Shown: piece by piece, positions 6,452-14,266 of the stretch | Numbering within the stretch: the stretch's first letter is position 1 | Layout: each line of letters begins with the position of its first letter | NCBI GenBank assembly: GCA_004524595.1 | Contig: SDOA01000076.1 | Location: 1 to 20,062 of the forward strand | Length of the DNA stretch: 20,062 nt | From: Candidatus Thorarchaeota archaeon | Lineage (GTDB): Archaea; Asgardarchaeota; Thorarchaeia; Thorarchaeales; Thorarchaeaceae | Direction: 5' to 3' | Notes under the pieces: model-generated | Database searches by the model: none | Seen by the model: the letters and a program-made list of their open reading frames with translations, nothing else | Told to the model about the DNA's origin: nothing | Program-made: the position numbers and the translations under genes

Positions 6452-9136
6452 TTACCTCCTTCGGAGACGTGGGTTCATAACTTCATCAAGTCCAAAACCA
6501 AGGAACGATATTCCAACTAATAGAATGATAATTGCAACTCCTGGAGCATAGATAAGCCAGTCCATGCCCAGTGATATGCCTTGGTTCTGAGCTAAATACA
6601 ACAGAGACCCCCAGCTAGTGATTCCAGGGTCTCCTAAACCAACGAAGTCTAGAGATATCTCAAAGAATATCGCGTTCATGACAAGCAAAACTGTCTGTAC
6701 GATGATTAAAGGCGCTACCGACGGTAATATGTGTTTAGTCATTATGTAGAAATTGCTGCCGCCCACAGAACGTACTCTTTCGATATATCCTCTTTCTTTT
6801 AATGAAAGAACTTGTCCTCTTATGATTCTGGCTGTCGTAGCCCATGAGAAGATCCCAATTACTATCAGCATGGTTGTGAGTGAAGGTCCAACGACTGCAG
6901 CTATAATGATCATCAACACAAAAGCAGGGATTACAAAGAAAATATCAGTGAATCGCATAAGAAGCGCGTCTATTCGACCACCATAATATCCTGAGATAAG
7001 TCCTACAGCTGTGCCTATTACTACTGATATGGAAGCAGCCAGCAACCCGATTAAGAGCGTGATTCGTGCTCCAATTATGATGCCACTGAAAAGATCGTGA
7101 CCTAATTGATCTGTACCCAATAGATGGAAGTCAAAGAAATTAACGGGTTGATATGTCATGAGAAGTTGTGTGAAATAGATCAGAATAGATGCACCAATCA
7201 TTAGCACCAAAAATGAAGCAAGTCTTGGAAATAGTTCACGAATGGGGGGCCTGTTAATGTTTCGAACTAACATGACTCCCTTATATACAAAGAACCCTCC
7301 GATGATCACAATAACTAGTGAACCTACCTGTGAAAGACTATTCTCTTTCAAAAGTGATGCAATCATAAGAGCTGCTCCAGACTGCACAATCAGCAAACCA
7401 TAGCCAATCTTTCGAATCCATGCAGGTGTTTCAGAAATATTCTTGCGGTTGAAGAATAACGTGAGCACTAATCCAAAAAATAGAATCGCAAGAGAAATTG
7501 TCAACACAATTCCCAGTAAGGGAGGTAGTGATGTAGGGGGCATGAATGCAGGACCTGCCCCAATGGCTTTAGCGTCATAGGGAATTATTACTTCACCGAA
7601 CAAGGCTATAGCAGAAAAAATGATGACAATGACCAAACCCAAAAGGCCCAGTCGATTTTCAATGATTTGATTGAATATTGAGGATACTCTTTGAGGTCGC
7701 TCAATGATTGATCCAAGAAGCTTGATAACCATTCCTATTGCTATCATGTATATGGAAAGACTCCAAGTGTTGATACCAGCCCATGGAACACTTATGATGA
7801 TCAAAATAAACACAATTGAAAACCACAGGAATCCCATAATAAACAAAACATTAGCGAATCTATCGATCATCTTAATCCTGCGTGTTCTCCAAGTAAACCT
7901 CAAGTTGGTCAATCGATATGGATTGATTAGTGAACGTAAAAAGCCCAATACTCTTCTTCTTTGAATTATAGCAACTACCAAACCAGTAAGAAGGAACATT
8001 TCAATGAGTATTCTTGGTGTGACCACGACTGCAAAGAGATCGAGAGCAAGAAGAGCAATAATTGCAATAGTGGAGAGATTAATTCTATCTCTAAAACGCC
8101 CTGAACGGGTCTTTGCAGTAATTTTTACTTGTCCCCCAACTCGTATTCGTGGGTCAAGATAATAATAGATGAAATCTGCAATCAGGTTCGTGAATACAAG
8201 AACCACAGTGAACATAAAGAATGTCGCTTGCATAATTGGATAGTCTCTGTGAACAACAGCATCCCATATAAGACGTCCAATTCCATGGTAGTTAAATACG
8301 ATCTCGATGAGCAAAGCTCCAACGACTGAGAAGCCTATTTGGATTGCTATAACAGTAGATACAGGAATTCGAGCGTTTGGTACTGCTTCATTGTTGAGCT
8401 GAGCTCTTTCAGATTGTCCTTTGGCTTTCGCAGTCAACATATAGTCTTCACTGAGAACATCAAGAAGTGAATTCCGCATGATTAAGGTGAAGACTCCAAA
8501 GATTACAAGCGTAAGGACCAATATTGGCAAGAATAGGTGTGCCACTGCATCACCTAAGAATCCAAGAATGTTACCATTCTCCATATACGTGTTGAATGAG
8601 CGCATAAAATTATACGGATTCGTAGGAGCAATCTGGAGATTATAACCGAAAATTAAAAGCAAGATCATACCAAGCCAGAAACCAGGAATTGCATACATGA
8701 CCAATGAAAAAAGCAACCCAATAGCATCACGCCATTTGCCTCGGTGCCAAGCACCAACCTTGCCAATCCAGATTCCAAGGAGTATGGCTATAATGTCCGC
8801 TGGAATCATCAGAACTAATGTGTTGATTAGCCGTTCTGAGATGATTGTGCCAATATTGAAATTTGCACCATAGAAAAACGAAATTCCGAATTCTCCTCGT
8901 AAGAAATTCGCTATGAAGGCAAAAAATTGAACAGATAGAGGTAGATCTAATCCAAACTGTCGAATTATCTGTTGCTGAACCGCTTCGCTTAGGTTCGGGT
9001 TTCTAGCAAGTCGATCTATTATACTGCCTGGCAGTAAGTGAAATATAGCGAAATCGATTGCTAGTACAATGAATATCGTGATGATAGCCTGTATAACTCG
9101 CTTTGCTAGTAAGTCTCTTAATGCTATTTTTGTCAC
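6452..9136 (-). CDS. Fused DppB-DppC peptide ABC permease with extra membrane blocks
   Basis: This single 894-residue membrane protein appears to supply both permease halves of the peptide importer. Residues 1 to about 340 are DppB-like: the first helix ends in HLLPGS, the FGLDLPLSVQ loop follows, the EAA coupling loop is at about 230-259 (EDYMLTAKAKGQSER), and the tail YYLDPRIRVG closes it. Residues about 345-480 are a linker with about four hydrophobic helices and no recognised domain. Residues about 486-894 are DppC-like: the start reads ENRLGLLGLVIVII, then IPYDAK, and later HLLGTDQLGHDLFSG (671-685), with a second EAA loop at about 782-813 and NPRLRRR at the end. Between IPYDAK and HLLGTD, where ordinary DppC has a short outer loop, about 120 residues with four hydrophobic helices are inserted. 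The GTG start has GGAG only 1 base away, so the message may be leaderless. No separate permease gene lies nearby, which supports a working fusion. Confidence 0.88.
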   Translation of the reverse strand: MTKIALRDLLAKRVIQAIITIFIVLAIDFAIFHLLPGSIIDRLARNPNLSEAVQQQIIRQFGLDLPLSVQFFAFIANFLRGEFGISFFYGANFNIGTIISERLINTLVLMIPADIIAILLGIWIGKVGAWHRGKWRDAIGLLFSLVMYAIPGFWLGMILLLIFGYNLQIAPTNPYNFMRSFNTYMENGNILGFLGDAVAHLFLPILVLTLVIFGVFTLIMRNSLLDVLSEDYMLTAKAKGQSERAQLNNEAVPNARIPVSTVIAIQIGFSVVGALLIEIVFNYHGIGRLIWDAVVHRDYPIMQATFFMFTVVLVFTNLIADFIYYYLDPRIRVGGQVKITAKTRSGRFRDRINLSTIAIIALLALDLFAVVVTPRILIEMFLLTGLVVAIIQRRRVLGFLRSLINPYRLTNLRFTWRTRRIKMIDRFANVLFIMGFLWFSIVFILIIISVPWAGINTWSLSIYMIAIGMVIKLLGSIIERPQRVSSIFNQIIENRLGLLGLVIVIIFSAIALFGEVIIPYDAKAIGAGPAFMPPTSLPPLLGIVLTISLAILFFGLVLTLFFNRKNISETPAWIRKIGYGLLIVQSGAALMIASLLKENSLSQVGSLVIVIIGGFFVYKGVMLVRNINRPPIRELFPRLASFLVLMIGASILIYFTQLLMTYQPVNFFDFHLLGTDQLGHDLFSGIIIGARITLLIGLLAASISVVIGTAVGLISGYYGGRIDALLMRFTDIFFVIPAFVLMIIIAAVVGPSLTTMLIVIGIFSWATTARIIRGQVLSLKERGYIERVRSVGGSNFYIMTKHILPSVAPLIIVQTVLLVMNAIFFEISLDFVGLGDPGITSWGSLLYLAQNQGISLGMDWLIYAPGVAIIILLVGISFLGFGLDEVMNPRLRRR

Positions 9137-9279
9137 TCTCCATGTCTTTTTGATAACTATCCCCAGTTAATAATGTAGCAAAACACTCTACTTTCTCTCA
9201 TAGTCACAATCTCAATGGGTTTATTGTTATTGTAGTTCTTAGCTGTCAATAGTATTCCCAATTTTTCGTTTTGAACTGG

Positions 9280-9312
9280 ATTCTAGATGAGAATCAAATT
9301 CTAGAGCAGAAT
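9280..9312. promoter_or_regulatory. Two tandem 15-bp palindromes ATTCT-N5-AGAAT, possible Lrp operator
   Basis: ATTCTAGATGAGAAT (9280-9294) and ATTCTAGAGCAGAAT (9298-9312) are each an inverted repeat ATTCT-N5-AGAAT. They agree in 13 of 15 bases and repeat with an 18-base period. The 15-bp palindromic form suits Lrp/AsnC proteins, one of which is the last gene of the operon that starts about 145 bases downstream. Binding by that protein is inferred from form and position only. Confidence 0.5.
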
Positions 9313-9439
9313 TTGTATTTCATTCAACTTTTTAAGTCTTTTCTCTGGAAAATAGTCATATTTGGATTTTTCATGTACTTGGCTTTGGAATTAAAATAGA
9401 CAGTGAAAAAAATTCGTATATTTATTGAAATAGATAAAG

Positions 9440-9495
9440 AAAAAAAAAAGAAGAAAGAGCTACAGCAGATATGGTAAGTATCTTTACCATAGCTC
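9440..9495 (-). terminator. Strong hairpin plus T-run after the binding-protein gene
   Basis: Read on the minus strand, the stem is built from GAGCTA (9495-9490) pairing with TAGCTC (9462-9457), and TGGTAA (9489-9484) pairing with TTACCA (9477-9472), with a 6-base loop and a one-sided bulge. A pyrimidine-rich tail with ten Ts in a row (9449-9440) follows. It starts 8 bases after the stop codon, so it should end or strongly reduce transcription of the binding-protein gene before the permease. Confidence 0.75.
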
Positions 9496-9503
9496 ATTCT
9501 TGA

Positions 9504-11474
9504 CTATTTACGTTTCATCCAGAATACTACAAGAATCACAACAACAATTGCTACGCCTGCCACGAGTGCAATCATCTCAAGTGGGATTGGTGCAGGAGGA
9601 ATTCCTGCTAGAGGTTCTGCAGTAATCCATGCTTTCACATTGAGAAGTCCGTATATACCACTAGTCCAGTCGGTCTCATAGAAAGTCCATTTGTCTTTTC
9701 TGTAGATTTCCGCATCCCTATAGTAGACGACAGGGATTATAGCTGATTCGTCGTACATGATCTGCTGGAATTCATCGACAAGCTCCTTCCTCTCAGATTC
9801 ATCGGGTGTCATTTGTTGAAGGTGGAAAATCTCGTCAATCCTTGGAACTGAGATGTCAACTGGATTCAAGCCGCCATCTGTTCGATGGTACCAGATATAG
9901 TAGTTGGGATCCATCAATTGAGTCCAGAAGTCGATTACCAGATCAAAGTTCCATGTATCTACAGTCAAGTCCTGGACAAATGTAGTAGATTCAACGGGAA
10001 CCGTTGTGATATCAATACCTGCTGCTTCAAGATCCTCTTCAAGTAGCGTGGCCTCTACGAATGCAATAGGATCTCCGGCTACGTACTTCAGCGTGAACGA
10101 AAGTGTTTCAACGACTCCGTCAATCTCTTTCTCCCAGAGATCTTCAGTATTTAGAGTCCATCCTGCACTTTCAAGCGTTGCTATAGCCGCTGCTGTCCCA
10201 TAAGTGAACTCGACCAAGTTATCATTGTGCCAAGGTAGTGAATCGTGAATCACTGAATCAGCTGCTCGGGCGGTTCCTAAATATGCTACATCAGCAATCC
10301 TCGTCTTGTTGATTGCTTGATGAATCGCTTTTCTGACATCATCTTCTAGCAATGCGTTATGCTTTGCCCCACGGCCTTCATACATACCAGAAGCGTTGAG
10401 GTATTCTTCAAATTGGTTTATGAGAAATGTCCTCGCTCCTAAAAAGTCATTTTCCATGACCTCTACATTCGCACCAAAGGTGCCAAGCTCTGTGAACGAG
10501 ATACTTGTTTGACATAAATCAATATCTCCGCGGACAACTCCCTGAGTCATTGTTTCCACAGTCGAATACACGATGAAATCAATGCCATCATACTTAATTT
10601 CACCCTTGTGATAGTTCGGATTTGCCAATAGTCGGAGGTACTCTCCTGGTACCCATTCATCAAACATGAAGGGACCAGATCCAATTCTGGGCTCAGCCCA
10701 AGTAGGGTCGAGAACACCCCAGCAAATACCATCGTACCATTTGGAATCCCAGAACGAGGTTGGTACCCATGTAAAGTTCTCAAGATAGTATCCATAGTAG
10801 TCCTCACTATCGATTCCAAAAGTGGGGTGATGCCACATTAAAGGATCCCACATGTGCATTGGGAATATTGATAGGTATGGAATGCTCTTAAGGAAATATT
10901 CCTGAGATATCGTTACGGGAGTTCCATTATAACTATCACGATAATAGTAGTAAGGGGTTTCGTCTGGAATAGGATCCCAGTGATACAGACTAGGGTATCC
11001 ACTGTCCACGAAATTCAGCACAATGGTGTGATCGTCAAGGATTTTGATGTTATTATGGTCAATATGAGTTGTTGATGCGGCCCACCATCCAAGCCACGTA
11101 TTGGTAAACAATGTCCAATTCACATCTGCTGCTGTTAAGGGAGTACCATCGTGCCATGTTGCATCCTCAAAGAGATGGAATGTGACTTGTGTACCATTAT
11201 CGGCCCACTCCCAAGTTTCAGCCAATCCTGGTGCAGAAATCCAACCATCATCTGTTAGTTCCCATCGAACCAAAGGTTCGTATATTAGTCCTATTATAAT
11301 CCATGCAAGTTCTGACCACGCAAGTATTGGATTCAGATTCTCAGGGTCTCCAACAATGCCAACCTTGAGGAACTTTTCCTCTTCTTGGGCATTGACCAGA
11401 CCCGGAGTGAAACCAAAACCACCTGCGACCATCAGAAAAACCAGCAGGATTGCTATGAGTTTGTCATTCCTCAT
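9504..11474 (-). CDS. Peptide-binding protein of ABC transporter (SBP family 5), membrane-anchored
   Basis: This 656-residue exported receptor would capture oligopeptides or related cationic compounds and deliver them to the permease. It has an N-terminal signal sequence (residues 1-29, likely cut at VNA/Q), then the family 5 opening PENLNPILAWSELAW and IYEPLVRW. DATWHDGTPLTAADVNWT follows at about 105-125, with ALLEDDVRKAIHQAINKTRIA in the middle. At the end, a PIPLE linker leads to one hydrophobic helix (about 633-652) and MKRK. There is no lipobox, so this C-terminal helix is the anchor, an archaeal habit. I prefer ATG at 11474-11472 to the one 15 bases upstream: GGAG lies 9 bases before it, and a TATA-like TATATTAT (11502-11509, minus) predicts a transcription start near 11480, inside the longer version. 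The gene is about 120 residues longer than common bacterial homologues, mainly through W/Y-rich stretches at about 130-270. Confidence 0.92.
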   Translation of the reverse strand: MRNDKLIAILLVFLMVAGGFGFTPGLVNAQEEEKFLKVGIVGDPENLNPILAWSELAWIIIGLIYEPLVRWELTDDGWISAPGLAETWEWADNGTQVTFHLFEDATWHDGTPLTAADVNWTLFTNTWLGWWAASTTHIDHNNIKILDDHTIVLNFVDSGYPSLYHWDPIPDETPYYYYRDSYNGTPVTISQEYFLKSIPYLSIFPMHMWDPLMWHHPTFGIDSEDYYGYYLENFTWVPTSFWDSKWYDGICWGVLDPTWAEPRIGSGPFMFDEWVPGEYLRLLANPNYHKGEIKYDGIDFIVYSTVETMTQGVVRGDIDLCQTSISFTELGTFGANVEVMENDFLGARTFLINQFEEYLNASGMYEGRGAKHNALLEDDVRKAIHQAINKTRIADVAYLGTARAADSVIHDSLPWHNDNLVEFTYGTAAAIATLESAGWTLNTEDLWEKEIDGVVETLSFTLKYVAGDPIAFVEATLLEEDLEAAGIDITTVPVESTTFVQDLTVDTWNFDLVIDFWTQLMDPNYYIWYHRTDGGLNPVDISVPRIDEIFHLQQMTPDESERKELVDEFQQIMYDESAIIPVVYYRDAEIYRKDKWTFYETDWTSGIYGLLNVKAWITAEPLAGIPPAPIPLEMIALVAGVAIVVVILVVFWMKRK

Positions 11475-11501
11475 TGTTTCAATCTCCATTTGTTAACGAA
11501 A

Positions 11502-11509
11502 ATAATATA
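11502..11509 (-). promoter_or_regulatory. TATA-like box of the binding-protein gene
   Basis: TATATTAT on the minus strand is centred about 26 bases before position 11480. Start there would place the ATG at 11474 a few bases into the transcript, in keeping with short archaeal leaders. This helps to decide the start codon but is not proven. Confidence 0.45.
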
Positions 11510-11701
11510 CACACCTAGTTAAGTATTTTTCCAATCATGGTTCTTTGTTTTGGATACTATCCGAATTTCTAGGTGTATTCCTGTACACAAATCTTTTCTG
11601 TGCTTGGGTGCTGCACCATCCTTATTGATGGAGTGTAATTGATAATAGAAGCGATATCGACATAAGTAGTGATATCAGCATTTGGAATTCGTTTATCAAA
11701 G

Positions 11702-11709
11702 TATAAAAT
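11702..11709 (+). promoter_or_regulatory. TATA-like box of the GabT-like aminotransferase gene
   Basis: TATAAAAT, preceded by the purine-rich AAAG, lies directly before an ATG at 11711. Transcription would then begin near 11732, beyond that ATG. The next in-frame start is TTG at 11738, with AAGGTG (11722-11727) 10 bases upstream; since AAGGTG would itself be at the edge of the transcript, a leaderless message is also possible. Confidence 0.45.
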
Positions 11710-11737
11710 TATGTTGACAAGAAGGTGCTCAGATAAT

Positions 11738-13081
11738 TTGAAATACACTAAACCAGAGATTAAGGTATGTCCTCCAGGACCCAATTCTAAAGCCTTTATT
11801 GATCGTGATAATTTGGTCATGTCAAAGTCACTCACTCGAAGTAGCGAGCTCGTGGCTAAGACTGCGCACGGTGTTTTTGTACAAGATCTTGACGACAATG
11901 TCTACTTAGACTTTGGAGCCGGAATCGCCGTTGCAGGTGTTGGCCATACACACCCCAAGGTTGTGAAGGCTATCAAGCAGCAAGCTGAACAATTGATCTT
12001 CATCAACAGCCTTGACTACTATAGTATACCTCAGGTCGATTATGCAGAAAAGCTGGTCCAGATTACGCCTGGTAATTTTAAGAAGCGTGTATTCTTTGCG
12101 AATTCTGGAAGCGAGAGTGTAGATGGTGCTATCAAGTGCGCTAAGTACTACAATCGGAAACAAGGACGTGGCGGCTATAACGGTATTGGTTTTTTAGGGG
12201 GGTTCCATGGGCGAACTATGGGGGCTGTAAGCTTTACCACATCCAGCAAAGGTGCTCGTAAGTCATTCTGGCCAATGTATGCAGGAAATGTCATTGTTCC
12301 ATACGCTGACTGCTATCATTGCCCTTTCCGGCAGACCTATCCGGATTGTGGTCTATATTGCATGGACTACATCACCAATGTAGTTTTCGAGAAGATGCTG
12401 GACGCCGATGATGTTGGATTCTTTCTGCTCGAACCGATTCAAGGGGCAGGCGGATATATTGTGCCACCTACTGAATGGCTTCAAGCCATACAGAAATTCG
12501 CTAACGACAATGGTATTACTCTTATCGTTGATGAAGTTCAAACTGGTTTTGCCCGAACTGGTGAATGGTTTGCGAGTCAGCATTTCGGGATTGTTCCCGA
12601 TATCATGACAGTTAGTAAGGCAATAGCGGCAGGTCTACCCTGCGGAGCATTCATCAGTAGTGCCGAGATGCAGGACTGGTGGCCTGGAGCACATGAAGGC
12701 ACGCTGAACGGAAACCCAGTAGTTTTGGCAGCAGCAAATGCGGTTCTGGACATTATGACTGAGCAGAATCTTCGTGAGAATGCTAAGATTCAGGGAGCAT
12801 ATCTCAAGAAGCGTTGGATAGAGTTTCAAGAAAGTCATCCAGAAGTGGGTGATGTCAGAGGTGTTGGGCTCATGGTAGGCGTAGAGTTTGTGAAGAACCA
12901 AGAAACACGAGAGTCAGATCCTAAATTGAGAAATGCTTTAATGGAACAGGCATTCAAAGAAGGATTGATGCTTCTTGGTGCAGGGAAGAACTCAATTCGG
13001 CTATGTCCTCCGCTCATAATAAAAAGAAAGCACATAGATATGGCTATGGATATTATCGAATCTGCTTGGAAGAAGATATGA
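11738..13081 (+). CDS. gabT: Class III aminotransferase, archaeal 4-aminobutyrate/omega-amino acid type
   Basis: This PLP enzyme of 447 residues moves the terminal amino group of an omega-amino acid (4-aminobutyrate, 3-aminoisobutyrate, beta-alanine or ornithine class) to an oxoacid, giving a semialdehyde. It opens with VCPPGPNSKAF, the typical archaeal GabT start. Further marks: GIAVAGVGHTHPKV near 62-75, ANSGSES (121-127) for phosphate binding, GGFHGRTMGAVS (154-165), DEVQTGFARTG (265-275) with the pyridine-ring Asp265, and Lys294 in TVSKAIAAGLP for the Schiff base. Cysteines 192, 195, 204 and 208 (CYHCPF and CGLYC) form a knuckle-like insertion shared by archaeal members. Start is uncertain: ATG 11711 follows a TATA box immediately and has no Shine-Dalgarno, so I chose TTG 11738. 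It is divergent from the binding-protein gene. Exact substrate is not resolved. Confidence 0.88.
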   Translation: MKYTKPEIKVCPPGPNSKAFIDRDNLVMSKSLTRSSELVAKTAHGVFVQDLDDNVYLDFGAGIAVAGVGHTHPKVVKAIKQQAEQLIFINSLDYYSIPQVDYAEKLVQITPGNFKKRVFFANSGSESVDGAIKCAKYYNRKQGRGGYNGIGFLGGFHGRTMGAVSFTTSSKGARKSFWPMYAGNVIVPYADCYHCPFRQTYPDCGLYCMDYITNVVFEKMLDADDVGFFLLEPIQGAGGYIVPPTEWLQAIQKFANDNGITLIVDEVQTGFARTGEWFASQHFGIVPDIMTVSKAIAAGLPCGAFISSAEMQDWWPGAHEGTLNGNPVVLAAANAVLDIMTEQNLRENAKIQGAYLKKRWIEFQESHPEVGDVRGVGLMVGVEFVKNQETRESDPKLRNALMEQAFKEGLMLLGAGKNSIRLCPPLIIKRKHIDMAMDIIESAWKKI

Positions 13082-13253
13082 AAATGAATCAAAGGACATA
13101 ATCCGTCTTAATGTGAAACTGAATGCTGCACTCAATATGCAGCCTTAAAACTACGCTAGAACTGACCTGAGATCAATGACTCTACTATATGCGGTGTTAT
13201 ACAGTGAAGCCACTTGAATTTATCTTAAGTATTGAGCAGCAGTTCAAATTCAA

Positions 13254-13274
13254 GAACACCATAGATGGATGTTC
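13254..13274 (-). terminator. Hairpin downstream of the GATase-like gene
   Basis: On the minus strand GAACA pairs with TGTTC and CCA with TGG across a small loop, with one bulged base. It lies 20 bases after the stop codon at 13295. There is no long T-run, so function as a terminator is uncertain. A 9-bp inverted repeat (CTTGAATTT 13213-13221, AAATTCAAG 13246-13254) lies next to it, and GCTGCA/TGCAGC (13125-13143) forms a further small hairpin near the end of the convergent aminotransferase gene. The 213-base gap holds nothing else I can support. Confidence 0.35.
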
Positions 13275-13294
13275 AAGTCCTTCACAATCACGTT

Positions 13295-14266
13295 CTATTT
13301 TCTACGTAACTGCATGATAAGAACTGCTAGCGCAATAACACTAATAGATGCGGCCAAGGCGATTATGACTTGCAAGTCTAGAATTGGATATTGTTCAGGA
13401 GAAATATCAATTGACGCTAACCAGAGTGCTGCAGATTTGCAGAGACCCCAATCAGTTCCATTATCATCGAGTATGTTGTCCCATATGCATCCATCGCGGA
13501 AGCTGTCCTCATCCCATTCTGGATGTGGCCCTGTGAGGAAAACTTTCCCAGCCTCATGCTCGAATGCAATCATAGCTGGCATGTCATTATAGCTGTATGA
13601 AGCCATTGTTATAATGTCGTCAATGCCCTCAGTTTCAAAGTAAGGACCGCCATAGTACATAATGCTGTGAGTACTAGGCTCTTGTGACAAATCAATGATT
13701 CCGTTACTAACATTCATTCTCACATCAGTCATTGCATAGTTTGGCCAATCTGCAATACCGGCAATGGGACCAACTCCGCGTCCCGGAAACAAGTCCAGAC
13801 CATAGTGGTATATACCTGTGCGACCATTTTCAGTCCATTTAAATTCATGACACGCATAGTACGCCCCTGCACAAGTCCCCCAATATGCTCCACCTTCTGA
13901 AACAAAGTCCTGAATAGCTTTCGCACCACTGTAACCGAGGTCGATATAATAATCATAGGCATATCCTCCCGGAACTGCGATTATTTGAAAACCTTCTAGT
14001 ACACCTGCCTTAATCGCCGATGAGTTCACAATCTCCACTGTGGCGTTCATCCAACGGAACATCCAAAATAATGCAGCCATACTACTTTCTCGTGGATCAG
14101 TCGAATCAGAACTAGAACCCCCGTCATAGACAGCCACCTTGATTCCCATCAGGTCATCTTGCTGTTGAGAATCAATCCTTGGAATTGTAGTACCTGTAAA
14201 AACCAATAGAACTGTCAGTCCAACCAATAGCAACCGGTATTTTCTATGCTGCAATATGCTCACCAT
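13295..14266 (-). CDS. Secreted, membrane-anchored class I glutamine amidotransferase-like (BPL_N) protein
   Basis: This 323-residue protein has a signal sequence (about 10-27), an extracytoplasmic domain (about 40-290) and one C-terminal helix (about 299-319) followed by RRK. The domain follows the GATase1/DJ-1 superfamily plan: KVAVYDGGSSSDS at the first strand, VPGGYAYDYYI near 98-108, the nucleophile elbow GTCAGAYYAC with Cys132, and GPHPEWDE with His248 and Glu250. Cys-His-Glu is thus complete. The layout resembles the N-terminal domain of eukaryotic biotin-protein ligase (BPL_N); there is no ligase part. Outside the cell it cannot take ammonia to a synthase in the usual way, so a hydrolase or peptidase-like role is more likely; this is inference. 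ATG 14266 has no clear Shine-Dalgarno; an in-frame TTG at 14254, preceded by GGTGAG, is an alternative that keeps the signal sequence. It is divergent from the five-gene cluster. Confidence 0.78.
   Translation of the reverse strand: MVSILQHRKYRLLLVGLTVLLVFTGTTIPRIDSQQQDDLMGIKVAVYDGGSSSDSTDPRESSMAALFWMFRWMNATVEIVNSSAIKAGVLEGFQIIAVPGGYAYDYYIDLGYSGAKAIQDFVSEGGAYWGTCAGAYYACHEFKWTENGRTGIYHYGLDLFPGRGVGPIAGIADWPNYAMTDVRMNVSNGIIDLSQEPSTHSIMYYGGPYFETEGIDDIITMASYSYNDMPAMIAFEHEAGKVFLTGPHPEWDEDSFRDGCIWDNILDDNGTDWGLCKSAALWLASIDISPEQYPILDLQVIIALAASISVIALAVLIMQLRRK

Larger units (their letters stand above)
9137..9503 (-). promoter_or_regulatory. Regulatory gap between binding-protein gene and permease operon
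   Basis: This 367-base gap lies after the binding-protein stop and before the permease start. It contains the binding-protein terminator (9440-9495), two tandem palindromes (9280-9312) and otherwise A/T-rich sequence with no supported gene. The minus-strand string CATTATTAACT (about 9165-9174) is at a reasonable TATA distance for a leaderless start at 9136, but this is weak. The arrangement implies that the permease-oppD-oppF-lrp operon has its own promoter. Confidence 0.45.

Noticed and set aside
11101..11496. 131-codon open frame on the plus strand
   Set aside because: It is antisense to the binding-protein N-terminus; it has no Shine-Dalgarno and its composition mirrors the real gene.
11569..11898. 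109-codon open frame on the minus strand in the divergent promoter region
   Set aside because: It overlaps the aminotransferase N-terminus and its TATA box; no start signal or recognisable domain.
13125..13143. GCTGCA/TGCAGC hairpin as terminator of the GabT-like gene
   Set aside because: Only six pairs and no T-run after it; kept as a remark under the intergenic hairpins and not as its own feature.
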